Part shown: piece by piece, positions 51,709 through 60,500 of the stretch | How positions within the stretch are numbered: the stretch's first letter is position 1 | Layout: every line of letters starts with the position of its first letter | Source of the DNA: Candidatus Saccharimonadota bacterium | Lineage (GTDB): Bacteria; Patescibacteriota; Saccharimonadia; Saccharimonadales; Saccharimonadaceae | NCBI GenBank assembly: GCA_017511685.1 | Contig: JAFWJE010000021.1 | Span: 54,889-118,888, forward strand | Direction of reading: 5' to 3' | Length of the DNA: 64,000 nucleotides | The notes under the pieces: generated by a model | What the model was told of the DNA's origin: nothing | Seen by the model: the letters and a program-made list of their open reading frames with translations, nothing else | Databases searched by the model: none | Program-made: the position numbers and the translations under genes

Positions 51709-52959
51709 TTAGAAAAATTTTATGATATCTAAAATAGTGACAAAAGCGATAAGAATTAGAAGGAAGATAAAAGTACGAGAGACGATTTTTTCTTCGATTT
51801 CTTTTTTTAGTTTTTTGCCGCGGAGGCGGAACAAGGCGATAAGGACAAATCGGCCACCGTCTAGGGCTGGGATAGGTAGAACATTCATACAGGCTAGAGA
51901 GATGGAGATAATGGCGGCGAGGAAGGCGAGGGTAGTAGGACCAGATTGGATGGAGGCTGGGAACAAGACACCAATGATGCCGACTGGGCCAGAAACGGAA
52001 TCGCCGGCGGTGCCGATCTGCTCTTTGCCTTCCTGCTTGACGGCTTCATCACCGGAGAATTGTTTAGTGATGCCAGAAAAGAGCGACCCTACCATTGTGC
52101 CGAGACCACGATAAGTTTCACCGGTGAGTTGAATGGTGCTAACGGCGCCAATAATTGGTGCCGACCAAGTGTATCTAGTAGTTGGCAGACTGCTTTGGTC
52201 GAGATAAACGCCGAGGACGTATTCTTGATCTTTGTTGTTAAGGGAGATTTCGTAAGGTTTATCCTCGCCATCTACGCGCATGAGATAAGTGACAGTTTCA
52301 CCAGCGTGAGCGTCGTTAAAATTGAAAATATCATCGACAGTAACAACTGTTTCGTCGCCGACCTTAATGAATTGGTCGCCAGTTTTTAAGCCAGCATGTT
52401 CGGCTGGGGAGTTTTCAATCACTTTGCCGACGGTAACAGTAGCGGGGGTGATGTGCGCATCGGAAGCAATAGTGAATTGGTTATCCATAAAGGTAGGCAT
52501 ACCGGTGGCAGCGAGGCCGGTTAAAATAATGAAGGCCGCTAGCCAGTTCATAGCAACGCCAGCAAAGAGGATTTTGGTTTTAGCCCAGAGAGAAGCTGCG
52601 CCAAAGCTATGCGGGCGCTCATCACTATCTGATTCCCCTTTCATGGAACAAAAACCGCCAATAGGTAGCCAATTTAGGGAGAATATAAGAGTTTTTTGAG
52701 GTTTTCCCCATTCAGATTTTGGAAGTTTTAGCCATTTTTTAGGTTTATCGCCGACGGATTTCCCAGATTTTTTGACGGCGCGCCATTTAATATACTCGGG
52801 ATTTTTTACCCAAGCTTTAGCGCGAGGCGGAAAGCCAATGCCAAACTCTTCTACTTCTACGCCGTTTCTTTTGGCGGCAATAAAATGGCCAAATTCGTGT
52901 GCCACAACAAGTAGCATCAAGATAAGAAATCCAACAATAATCCCAATAACTGTAATCAT
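51709..52959 (-). CDS. rseP: Site-2-type zinc metalloprotease with PDZ domain
   Basis: Cuts transmembrane segments of regulatory proteins or signal peptide remnants. VVAHEFGHFIAAKRNG at about 18-33 gives the zinc ligands HExxH; the PDZ domain spans about 160-245 (ENSPAEHAGLKTGDQFIKV); the second zinc motif NVLPIPALDGGRF is near 355. Four helices. 416 aa. TATAAT lies exactly 6 nt before the ATG. Confidence 0.93.
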   Translation of the reverse strand: MITVIGIIVGFLILMLLVVAHEFGHFIAAKRNGVEVEEFGIGFPPRAKAWVKNPEYIKWRAVKKSGKSVGDKPKKWLKLPKSEWGKPQKTLIFSLNWLPIGGFCSMKGESDSDERPHSFGAASLWAKTKILFAGVAMNWLAAFIILTGLAATGMPTFMDNQFTIASDAHITPATVTVGKVIENSPAEHAGLKTGDQFIKVGDETVVTVDDIFNFNDAHAGETVTYLMRVDGEDKPYEISLNNKDQEYVLGVYLDQSSLPTTRYTWSAPIIGAVSTIQLTGETYRGLGTMVGSLFSGITKQFSGDEAVKQEGKEQIGTAGDSVSGPVGIIGVLFPASIQSGPTTLAFLAAIISISLACMNVLPIPALDGGRFVLIALFRLRGKKLKKEIEEKIVSRTFIFLLILIAFVTILDIIKFF

Positions 52960-52983
52960 AAGCTTATTATATCACAAATGTGT

Positions 52984-53526
52984 TTAGATTTTCATGATTT
53001 CTGCTTCTTTTTCTTTGAAAGCAGTGTCAATTTTGTCAGTATATTCTTTAGTGAGGTCGTCAATTTCCTTCTCAGCACGCTTGGTAGCGTCTTCTGGGAG
53101 TTTAGCTTCTTTGATGTCTTTTCTGGCATCCTCACGGACATTTCTGATGCCGATTTTAGCTTCTTCGACTTTTTCTGATGCAGTTTTGACGATTTCTTTG
53201 CGGCGTTCTTCAGTAAGTGGTGGAATAGGGACGCGAATAACGCGACCATCATCAGATGGGTTTAGCCCAAGTGTGCTGTCGGCGCGGATGGCAGAGCAAA
53301 TGTTGCCAATATTGGTAGGGTCAAATGGAGTAACAAGTAACATAGTAGCGTCGGAGATAGTGACATTAGCAACTTGATTTAATGGCATAAATTGACCATA
53401 AGCTTCAACTTTAACACCGGATAACATATCTGGGTGGGCGCGGCCGGTGCGAACTTTTTTCATTTCATTAGTGAAACGTTCTAGGACTTTGTCCATTGCA
53501 GTTTTTTCTTCTTTGGTGTCAAACAT
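52984..53526 (-). CDS. frr: Ribosome recycling factor
   Basis: Splits post-termination ribosomes with EF-G. The family sequence is clear: RTGRAHPDMLSGVKVEAYGQFMPLNQVA near 37-65, VTPFDPTNIGNI near 83 and RVPIPPLTEERRKEIVK near 117. 180 aa. It has a leader with GGAG 8-10 nt before the ATG and two TATAAT boxes. Confidence 0.97.
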   Translation of the reverse strand: MFDTKEEKTAMDKVLERFTNEMKKVRTGRAHPDMLSGVKVEAYGQFMPLNQVANVTISDATMLLVTPFDPTNIGNICSAIRADSTLGLNPSDDGRVIRVPIPPLTEERRKEIVKTASEKVEEAKIGIRNVREDARKDIKEAKLPEDATKRAEKEIDDLTKEYTDKIDTAFKEKEAEIMKI

Positions 53527-53580
53527 ATTAAACTCCAGTTATTATACCTCCATTATATCATAGAAAATGTTAAAAAATAA

Positions 53581-53765
53581 ATGGGTCCTGGCTCATAGGT
53601 TTTTGCTCACATCAGTTTTGCTGAACACTTTGCTCACGTCAAATCGAAAATTAGTCTGTCAGTCGGGTCTGCGCCGGTATTTCAGTACCGTACTCGACCC
53701 GTGACAGACTAATTTTTGATTTGGTTCGCAAAAAGTTCTGCAAAACTGACGTAGCGCAAAAACCT
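53581..53765. repeat. Dispersed long palindrome, family B, copy 3
   Basis: Nested inverted repeat (strict outer arms 53597-53606 and 53756-53765) between the antiporter and frr genes, both minus strand. It differs from copy 2 at scattered positions, some on both sides of a stem. It opens with ATGGGTCCTGGCTC after an A-rich run, which reads as a T-run on the minus strand and can end antiporter transcription. Confidence 0.85.
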
Positions 53766-53786
53766 TACATTACCCTACTTAAGATT

Positions 53787-54746
53787 TTAAATGAAGAAGA
53801 TGGCGGTGTAGTAACCGGCGAAGGCGAGGAACATGATGAGGCCTTCGGCGCGGGAGATTTTGTGTTGGGTGATACTGAATACGAAAAGGAGGATGGCAGA
53901 AGAGACGAGCATAACAAGATCTAGGATTTGAAAGCTAGCAGGAGTAATGCCGCCAAAAATAGCTACAGGTATGCCGAGAACCATGCAGATATTGAAGATA
54001 TTGGAGCCTAAGATGTTACCAAGGACCAGTTCGGTTTCGCCTTTTTTGGCAGAGACGATAGTAGTGACAAGCTCTGGAAGTGAAGTACCAAGGGCGATGA
54101 CGGTGAGAGAAATGATGCGCTCTGAGATGCCAATATGAGTAGCAATAGCAGTAGCGGAATTGACGACCATGTCGGAACCAAAGATAATACCGACAAGACC
54201 GAGAGCGGTAAATAAGAGTGATAGGCCAAGCTTCCATTTTGGTTTTTCGACTTTAGTTTTGTCGCGGTCGTGAAGGGCCATGTTGATAAGATAATAAAGA
54301 AAGATAGCGAAGAATAATAAGATAGCAATGCCGTCGCCGCGGCTGATTTGATTAGTATCGCCGTGATTTAATTGAATATCTAAGAATAACGTGACGAGTA
54401 AGGTTGAAACCAAGACGGTAATAGGAATTTCTTTTCTGATGGTGTTTTTTCTAATGCGGAGCGGCCTGATCATGGCGGCGATGCCAAGAATAAGGAGAAT
54501 GTTTAAAATATTTGAGCCAATAACGTTACCAAGGACCATGTCAGTGTTACCGGAGGCGAGAGCTTTAATAGACACGGCAAGTTCTGGAGCGGAAGTGCCA
54601 AAGGCGATAATAGTAAGACCTATTAAAATTTTAGGGACTTTGAAGTTGGAAGCGGTGCTGGATGCGCCATCGACAAAAAAGTCAGCGCCTTTAATAAGTA
54701 AGACAAAGCCAACAATAAGTAATAAAATTTGCGGAATAACTTCCAT
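53787..54746 (-). CDS. CaCA-family sodium/calcium antiporter, YrbG-like
   Basis: 319 aa with ten helices in two inverted halves. Each half carries an alpha-repeat: FGTSAPELAVSIKALASGNTDMVLGNVIGSNILNI at about 50-85 and LGTSLPELVTTIVSAKKGETELVLGNILGSNIFNI at about 205-240, with the ion-binding Glu and Asn residues. Exchanges Na+ or H+ for Ca2+ at the membrane. TATAAT is 8 nt before the ATG. Confidence 0.93.
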   Translation of the reverse strand: MEVIPQILLLIVGFVLLIKGADFFVDGASSTASNFKVPKILIGLTIIAFGTSAPELAVSIKALASGNTDMVLGNVIGSNILNILLILGIAAMIRPLRIRKNTIRKEIPITVLVSTLLVTLFLDIQLNHGDTNQISRGDGIAILLFFAIFLYYLINMALHDRDKTKVEKPKWKLGLSLLFTALGLVGIIFGSDMVVNSATAIATHIGISERIISLTVIALGTSLPELVTTIVSAKKGETELVLGNILGSNIFNICMVLGIPVAIFGGITPASFQILDLVMLVSSAILLFVFSITQHKISRAEGLIMFLAFAGYYTAIFFI

Positions 54747-54786
54747 ATGTTTTGATTATAGCATAAGCGAATTGATATGGTCAATG

Positions 54787-54811
54787 AAATGTTGTAATTT
54801 TTACAACATTT
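54787..54811 (-). terminator. Hairpin after the dus gene
   Basis: Perfect 11-bp stem AAATGTTGTAA / TTACAACATTT with a 3-nt loop, about 10-30 bp beyond the dus stop. The U-tract is weak, so it may be an mRNA-stabilising stem instead of a full terminator. Confidence 0.5.
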
Positions 54812-54819
54812 GGGTGGTT

Positions 54820-55821
54820 TTATTTGATTAATGGAGCGATAATCTTGCGGGCTTCGTCGGTAGTCTTACAGTCCATGAGTTTAATGCGGAGTTCTTTGGC
54901 GCCGTCGAAATTATTAACATAGATTTTATAAAAATGTTTAAGTGGTTCATAGGAATATTTAGAACCACGATTTTCTAGTTCAGCGCGACGAGCGTCAAAA
55001 AGATTAAGATGTAAAGCCAAGAGACGTAAGAGCTCTTTTTGCGATGGGATGTGGCTAGTTTGTTCTGATGGAGTTGATTTAGAGTCTTGCGGTTTAAAGC
55101 AGAAAGGATTTTTAAACACGCCGCGACCGATCATAAAACCATCGACGCCAGGATGAGCGGCGTGGAGGTCTGTGATTTGTTCTAAATTTTCAATGTCGCC
55201 ATTGATGATGAGTTTAGTCTGTGGAGCAATTTTGTCACGGAGGGCAATGATGCTATCAATGAGCTCAAAGTGGGCCGGGACCTTGCTCATTTCTTTTTTG
55301 GTGCGAAGATGAACGGTGAGAGCGGCGAGATCTTGTTGCAATAATAGTGTTAGCCAATTTTCATATTCGGAAATTTTAGAATAACCTAGGCGAGTTTTAA
55401 CAGAAACCGGAAGGCTGGTGTTTTCTTTGGCGCTTTTAATACAATCTATGGCAAGTTCTGGTGTATTAATCATGGCTGCACCGCCACCGGCTTTATTGAC
55501 GTGCTTGTCCGGGCAGCCCATATTGATGTCAAGGCCGTCAAACCCTAAGCCTTCTAGCGCTGTTGCGGTCTTCTTGAAATGTTCTGGTTCTTTTCCCCAA
55601 ATTTGAGCGACGATGGGATGCTCGTTTTCAAAAATATCTAAACGCTCCAAAGCGTTTTGTCGACCTTTCTCAGAAGCGTAGCTAGAAACATTAGTGAATT
55701 CAGTAAAAAAGACATTTGGACGACCAGCAGTTTCAATTATGTGTCTAAAAACAATATCAGTAACACCTTCCATTGGCGCTAAGACTGTAAAAGGGTGTGG
55801 TAATTTGTCCCAAAAATTCAT
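54820..55821 (-). CDS. dus: tRNA-dihydrouridine synthase
   Basis: Flavoenzyme that reduces uridines in the tRNA D-loop. TVLAPMEGVTDIVFR at the N-terminus, DINMGCPDKHVNKAGGGAAMI near 95 with the catalytic Cys, VSVKTRLGY near 137 and NGDIENLEQ near 205 are typical. I start at 55821 (MNFWDKLPHPF), exactly 6 nt after TATAAT; the longer frame would include the promoter. 333 aa. Confidence 0.94.
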   Translation of the reverse strand: MNFWDKLPHPFTVLAPMEGVTDIVFRHIIETAGRPNVFFTEFTNVSSYASEKGRQNALERLDIFENEHPIVAQIWGKEPEHFKKTATALEGLGFDGLDINMGCPDKHVNKAGGGAAMINTPELAIDCIKSAKENTSLPVSVKTRLGYSKISEYENWLTLLLQQDLAALTVHLRTKKEMSKVPAHFELIDSIIALRDKIAPQTKLIINGDIENLEQITDLHAAHPGVDGFMIGRGVFKNPFCFKPQDSKSTPSEQTSHIPSQKELLRLLALHLNLFDARRAELENRGSKYSYEPLKHFYKIYVNNFDGAKELRIKLMDCKTTDEARKIIAPLIK

Positions 55822-55899
55822 GGAACTATTATAACATAATTCGGCGGTATAGAAAAGCGTAGGCGGGATGTAGTAAAGCATAGGCGAAATGAAAAAAAC

Positions 55900-55937
55900 A
55901 CAAGAAAAAGCGGAACTTAACTGTAAAAGTTCCGCTT
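55900..55937 (-). terminator. Terminator of the 58-aa gene
   Basis: Perfect 11-bp stem AAGCGGAACTT / AAGTTCCGCTT (55908-55918 with 55927-55937), followed on the minus strand by TTTCTTGTG. Confidence 0.85.
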
Positions 55938-55983
55938 GGCATTTAGGCTTGCGGCCTAACGCTAAGGTACTGTTACTGGTTTA

Positions 55984-56160
55984 CTAGAGTGGTTTGACGC
56001 CGATATATTCGGCTTTTCTTAAAATTTCAAGTCCGCTTTTATCAACAGGATGTCCCTGGTTGATCTGAGATTGAATTTTTGCGGCGGCCTGAGCGTAAGC
56101 TGCCTTATCATTGCCAGAAACCGAAAAACTCTTGCCAGTAGCCTGATCTGTCCATACCAT
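55984..56160 (-). CDS. Small 58-aa protein, strongly promoted, function unknown
   Basis: MVWTDQATGKSFSVSGNDKA at the start, then an Ala/Gln-rich helix (AYAQAAAKIQSQINQ) and a C-terminal ILRKAEYIGVKPL. No Cys, no membrane segment; soluble. Evidence that it is real: a ribosome site AAAGGTGG 6 nt before the ATG, a fully consensus promoter TTGACA-17-TATAAT upstream, a strong terminator behind, and C-ending codons like those of ribosomal genes. I do not recognise a family. Confidence 0.7.
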   Translation of the reverse strand: MVWTDQATGKSFSVSGNDKAAYAQAAAKIQSQINQGHPVDKSGLEILRKAEYIGVKPL

Positions 56161-56200
56161 ACATCATCACCACCTTTCGTATGCGGGCATGGGAGTGACA

Positions 56201-56260
56201 TTTTATACAACCTAAGTATAAAACTGCGATAATTATAATACTAGTTTTGGTTTATGTCAA
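56201..56260 (-). promoter_or_regulatory. Consensus promoter and palindrome upstream of the 58-aa gene
   Basis: Minus-strand TTGACA (56255-56260), 17 bp, TATAAT (56232-56237): the only perfect sigma-70 consensus with optimal spacing seen for a protein gene here besides 61.8 kb. The promoter lies across the 3' end of the helicase gene. Just after the start site, TTTTATAC/GTATAAAA (56201-56223) forms an 8-bp inverted repeat, an operator or leader hairpin. Confidence 0.75.
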
Positions 56261-59200
56261 GTATTTTTTGGACAAAATCTTTAATGTCTTTAATTCCTTT
56301 TTTGGAATCATTTTCAACAAAGATTTCCGGGTTTTCTACAAAGTCCAGTGATTTAATAAGCGGATAGATTGCGGTGATGAGGCTTTTAAGTTCAGATTCG
56401 TCTTTATCGTTATAGAGATAGACTTTATCATGGACTTCTGAATCGGCAGAATCTGGCACTACAAATAAGATGTGGGCTTTTGTAATTTTGTATTTACTGT
56501 AAGTTGGGGAGAGGTTTAACAGTAATTTATAAAATCCGAGTTGGAGCATATATTTATAAAGAGTAGCGTGTGAAGTCCAGCCTTTGTCGGTAAAACCGGA
56601 AGTCTTGAAATCGTAGATTTCTATGGTTTTTTCGGCTTCATTGATGTTAATGTGATCGATTTTGCCAGTGAGCGGTGCGCCGTTTAAATTTAAATGTTCG
56701 TGCGCCAGGTTGACTTCGGCGCGAGCGTTCTTGTCCTTTAAAAGTGCACCAAAAGTAGCAAGTGATTTTTCAAGACTTTTTACGCCTTTTTCAATGATGC
56801 TATCTAATTTTTCGGGCGGGATAGTAGCAGAATTTGCGATGGTTTTAAAATATTCTAGAGCTTCAGTATCAGTGAGGTTATTATTAGTGACTTGCTCAAA
56901 AGTGGCGTGAATGAGGTTGCCAAAAGTGAGTTGCTCTGAAAAGGCCGCTTCTGGCGCGTTTAAAATCCGGTTTTTATAGAAGGTTTGCGGTCCGGCGTAG
57001 ACTATATCGATGAAAGAGGTAAGGTCGGTGGCGGTGAGTTTATAGTTTTCCAAACGCTTCCTAAGTAAATCTTTTAGGTTACCATTTGTTGTGGAATAAT
57101 TTCTAAGCCAGGAGCTTTTGAGATCGGCGAGTTTTTTATCGTCTGGTAGGTTGTCGTAGTGTCTACTGACGATTTGGGCGGATTGGGGAAGGTGTGGCGA
57201 AATTAGCTGGCCTTGTTCGTTTTCGTATTCAGCAAGATATTCAAGGTGCCCAGGTTCTTTGCCAGAAAAATCCTTGAGCGAGTTAGTCATAATGAGATGA
57301 GTCTTGGCACGGGTAATAGCGACAAAGAATAATCTTAGGCGCTCATCTTCGGTGACACCAGTATGGCGGATTTCAATGAGGTTTTGGGGGAGGCTTAAGA
57401 AATTGTTATTCCCTTTGGCATTGCCCCAGGCGCGATCGTCGGTGGACACTAAGAATACATATTCAAATTCTAGACCTTTGGATTTGTGTGCAGTTAAGAT
57501 TTGGATAGCATCGGCGGCGTCTTGGTAAGGGCTAGTGTTAGTTAAGCTTTCGCCGGCAACAGTGTAGTCATCAAGGAAAATGACGAGGTCTTTTAGGGTC
57601 TTTTTGTCGGTTTGGTTTTTGGATGCTTCTAGATTTGTATGCTTTTTTACGGCTTCACGTAAGACATGGAGGTTTTCATAAAGTGAAAAAACGTTAAAAT
57701 CACTATCTTTTTCAGTATAGTAATCCAGGAATGGTGATTTTTGGTCTGCTTGGTAATTTTCGGTGCCAATTAAAGTATCAAAGAATAATTCGAGTGGGGT
57801 GTTAAAACTTTTTTCGACCATAATGGTAAAAAACTCGGCCATATTCTGGAGTTTTTTGTCATCGGATTGTGCTAAGAATTCCAGAGTAGTTTTTTTGTCA
57901 CGTTTGTTGATAGCTGCGAGGATAGTGCTGGGTTCAAGTTCAAAGAATGGGAAAGACAATATTTCAAGTAGCTGGTCTGATGGGTCGCGTTTTTGACTTA
58001 GTTCGTAAATAAATTTAGCAAGAAGTGTTAATTCGTGGATTTTTTCGTCCATGAGCACATCGTCTCGTTTTTCATAGGCGATGTTGATATTCTCTTTAGC
58101 TTTTAAGTAAGGCAATAAATCGGTGACGTATTTATGTTTTGGCGTGATGATGGCGATTTCGGATTGTCTAACGCCGGATTTAATAAGTTCTGAAATTTTT
58201 TCAGCGATAAAATGATATTCGGCGGAAGCTTCAATAAATTCGTGGCGTGAAATATCGGCAGTTTCAGTTTTGTGAGCGGTAAGGCGTTTGACAATATTAT
58301 GAGCCTTAGCAAAACTTTCAGCAACTTGCTCGCGGATTTTAAATGAAGTATCGAGAATAGGTAGGCTGGAGCGGTAATTTTCAGTAAGGGTGATGACTTT
58401 TGCTCGGTAATGATTCTGGAACTCTAAAAGATTGGAGGCGTTGGCGCCTTGGAAGGCAAAGATGGCTTGGTCGTCATCGCCAACAGCCATGATGAGCGGT
58501 TTTTCATAATCGGTAAGTTCATAGATGAGCTCGGCTTGGGCGGTATTGGTATCTTGAAATTCGTCCAGGAGGATATATTGGTACTGCTCCTCTAATGTGA
58601 GTTTAAAGCCGCGATCTTCTTTTAGAATTTTAATGGCTTGACTGATCATATCGGCAAAGTCGAAAAGACCAGTTTCTTCTAATGTATCCTCGTAGCGTCG
58701 CATAACATTAGCAAGGCTTTTTAACTTTTTATTGGCGATAATGTTTTTAAGGCGAAAATTGCCGTTTTTATCCAGCTCAAAGCGTTTGTTTTTCCAGCTA
58801 GTAAGTGGCGAAATAGACGGCTTCTCTTTTTTGCTTTCAGAATCAATGATTTCGCTTAATTCGCGAGCGAGGTAGTTGGCTTCTTTTTCGATATTTTTAG
58901 TAATTGGGGTTGTATCGGAATGTTTAAGCAAGGTTTCGAGGATGGGCTGGTAAACTGTCTCTACGCCGACGTCGAATTTCATGGCGCGTTTAATATTCTT
59001 TAAGTACGGATTAATTTCGGCGTTTAAAATAGCGGTAGTCTCGATATTATCGTCGGCGATTTTGTCGAGATCGGCGCTGTCTAGGCGAGCGGATTTAGCA
59101 GAGGAGATTGTATCGATAATATCTTTGATATTGTCGCCTTTTAGGATGTCAAGCGGGTCTAAGCCATCTTGGATATTTTTGATGATTTTGTATTGAGTGA

Positions 59201-59534
59201 CAGTATCAATGCTACTATCTAAATTGCGGTCAAAATTGGTAGCATAATTTTTGTATTTAGCCAGGATGTCTGAACCAAAAGCATGGTAGGTGTGGATGTT
59301 AACTTTGTTTGCGGACGGTCCGATGATGGATTTGAGACGTTCGCGCATATTACTAGCGCCATTTTCGGTGAAAGTAAGACATAAAATGGATTCTGGGGCG
59401 GCATCAGTATTTTTTAAGATGTATTCTACCTTGGAAGAAAGCAACTGAGTTTTACCAGTGCCAGGTCCAGCTAAAACTAAAAGCGGACCTTCTAAATACT
59501 TGACGGCTTCTTCTTGCTTGCTATTGAGCGGCAT
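56241..59534 (-). CDS. UvrD/AddA-type helicase with C-terminal nuclease-like domain
   Basis: Superfamily 1 DNA helicase for repair or recombination. Walker A LAGPGTGKTQLL at about residues 20-31, Walker B LLDEFQDTN near 325, motif IV NYRSS near 375, motif V LTAHKSKGLEFEYVFLV near 660 and VAITRAKTHL near 730 are all visible. At about 955-1005 GKIDHI and YDFKTSG form the PD-(D/E)XK nuclease core of AddA/AdnAB/RecB-type proteins. 1097 aa. The N-terminus overlaps the gpsA stop by 14 bp. No obvious AddB partner is present in the window. Confidence 0.9.
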   Translation of the reverse strand: MPLNSKQEEAVKYLEGPLLVLAGPGTGKTQLLSSKVEYILKNTDAAPESILCLTFTENGASNMRERLKSIIGPSANKVNIHTYHAFGSDILAKYKNYATNFDRNLDSSIDTVTQYKIIKNIQDGLDPLDILKGDNIKDIIDTISSAKSARLDSADLDKIADDNIETTAILNAEINPYLKNIKRAMKFDVGVETVYQPILETLLKHSDTTPITKNIEKEANYLARELSEIIDSESKKEKPSISPLTSWKNKRFELDKNGNFRLKNIIANKKLKSLANVMRRYEDTLEETGLFDFADMISQAIKILKEDRGFKLTLEEQYQYILLDEFQDTNTAQAELIYELTDYEKPLIMAVGDDDQAIFAFQGANASNLLEFQNHYRAKVITLTENYRSSLPILDTSFKIREQVAESFAKAHNIVKRLTAHKTETADISRHEFIEASAEYHFIAEKISELIKSGVRQSEIAIITPKHKYVTDLLPYLKAKENINIAYEKRDDVLMDEKIHELTLLAKFIYELSQKRDPSDQLLEILSFPFFELEPSTILAAINKRDKKTTLEFLAQSDDKKLQNMAEFFTIMVEKSFNTPLELFFDTLIGTENYQADQKSPFLDYYTEKDSDFNVFSLYENLHVLREAVKKHTNLEASKNQTDKKTLKDLVIFLDDYTVAGESLTNTSPYQDAADAIQILTAHKSKGLEFEYVFLVSTDDRAWGNAKGNNNFLSLPQNLIEIRHTGVTEDERLRLFFVAITRAKTHLIMTNSLKDFSGKEPGHLEYLAEYENEQGQLISPHLPQSAQIVSRHYDNLPDDKKLADLKSSWLRNYSTTNGNLKDLLRKRLENYKLTATDLTSFIDIVYAGPQTFYKNRILNAPEAAFSEQLTFGNLIHATFEQVTNNNLTDTEALEYFKTIANSATIPPEKLDSIIEKGVKSLEKSLATFGALLKDKNARAEVNLAHEHLNLNGAPLTGKIDHININEAEKTIEIYDFKTSGFTDKGWTSHATLYKYMLQLGFYKLLLNLSPTYSKYKITKAHILFVVPDSADSEVHDKVYLYNDKDESELKSLITAIYPLIKSLDFVENPEIFVENDSKKGIKDIKDFVQKILDINQN

Positions 59535-60375
59535 TTTGCTCGCTTTCGTAGTTTTCTACTTTTTCAATAATGTCTTTTAGCATAGTGGCAGAGTCTGGAA
59601 TAACAAAATCTGGATAATCAGCTAAGGAGTTAATAATATTGAGACCTTCAATAGTAGCTAGTTCTTTAGGATTATTTTTGACGATGTCTATACCAAAGCG
59701 GAAATTGCGAGAATTTTCAGAGCAAGTTAGAACTAAGTCTTTAATACCGCAGGAAAGCTTGAGGACGTCTTTTGTGGCGCCATTTTGTTCAAGGATTTGG
59801 CCGATTTCGGCGGCAGCAGTTTCCAAGTACGGCAAGATGATAGCGAGATGTTCATTGTTGTTTTGTGGAGTGATAGAAGGTCCGCAGTTTTCGTCGGCTT
59901 GGTTCTGCTGATAAATGCCAGCACCAATAGCGTAGATATTTTTTAGTGCGCCGCAAAGCATGATACCCAGAGTATCACTAGTATATTCGATGGTGATATT
60001 TTCAGTGCTGAAAATAATTTCAGAGAGCGAAGAACTAGCTGTGAGAGTGAGCTGTTTGCTCTCGTCTTCAAAATCTTTAGAGAAAGCGGCGCCGCCAAGT
60101 GCGGAAAAATCTTTGAACTCTTCGAATGGTTTTGTTGACAAGAATCCTTTACTGGCGCAAATTATCGGGATATTTTTGTCGAGTTGTGGCAGAAGCTCGG
60201 GATATTTATTGGATGGCGCAACGTAAACTATCAAATCTTTGTTTGATATGGCGGTTTCAAGGGGGATTTCTGGGAAAACTTGAGGATCATAAAAGCTAAT
60301 TTTGTGGCTGTTTTTTTCGGCGATTTTGGCTAAAGCTTTGCCGAAAGCACCTGCACCTAGAAAACAAATGTTCAT
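59521..60375 (-). CDS. gpsA: Glycerol-3-phosphate dehydrogenase [NAD(P)+]
   Basis: Makes sn-glycerol 3-phosphate from dihydroxyacetone phosphate for phospholipids. The dinucleotide site is FLGAGAFGKALAKIAEKN at residues 4-21; IICASKGFLS near 70 and LCGALKNIYAIGAGI near 140 carry the catalytic Lys residues. 284 aa is somewhat shorter than the usual 330. TATAAT lies exactly 6 nt before the ATG. It overlaps the helicase gene, so the two share an operon. Confidence 0.9.
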   Translation of the reverse strand: MNICFLGAGAFGKALAKIAEKNSHKISFYDPQVFPEIPLETAISNKDLIVYVAPSNKYPELLPQLDKNIPIICASKGFLSTKPFEEFKDFSALGGAAFSKDFEDESKQLTLTASSSLSEIIFSTENITIEYTSDTLGIMLCGALKNIYAIGAGIYQQNQADENCGPSITPQNNNEHLAIILPYLETAAAEIGQILEQNGATKDVLKLSCGIKDLVLTCSENSRNFRFGIDIVKNNPKELATIEGLNIINSLADYPDFVIPDSATMLKDIIEKVENYESEQNAAQ

Positions 60376-60390
60376 ACTATGATTATAACA

Positions 60391-60500
60391 TAAAAAAATA
60401 AATGGGTCCTGTCTAACATGTGTTTTGCGCGGACGCTCAAGGCCGCTCGGCCAAGCTTATGCCGCGCAAAACACATGTTACGACACCCATTTATTTTTTA
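60391..60500. repeat. Dispersed long palindrome, family A, copy 2
   Basis: 110-bp nested inverted repeat, core almost identical to 12728-12834 (one clear change in the loop side). Outer arms here are AAAAAATAAATGGGT and its complement, different from copy 1 yet again self-complementary. On the minus strand it ends in a T-run, as expected for the terminator of the rRNA methyltransferase gene whose stop lies at its right edge. Confidence 0.85.

Noticed and set aside
56019..56210. 63-codon minus-strand frame overlapping the 58-aa gene
   Set aside because: Another frame has the ribosome site, correct stop-terminator spacing and coding-like codons.
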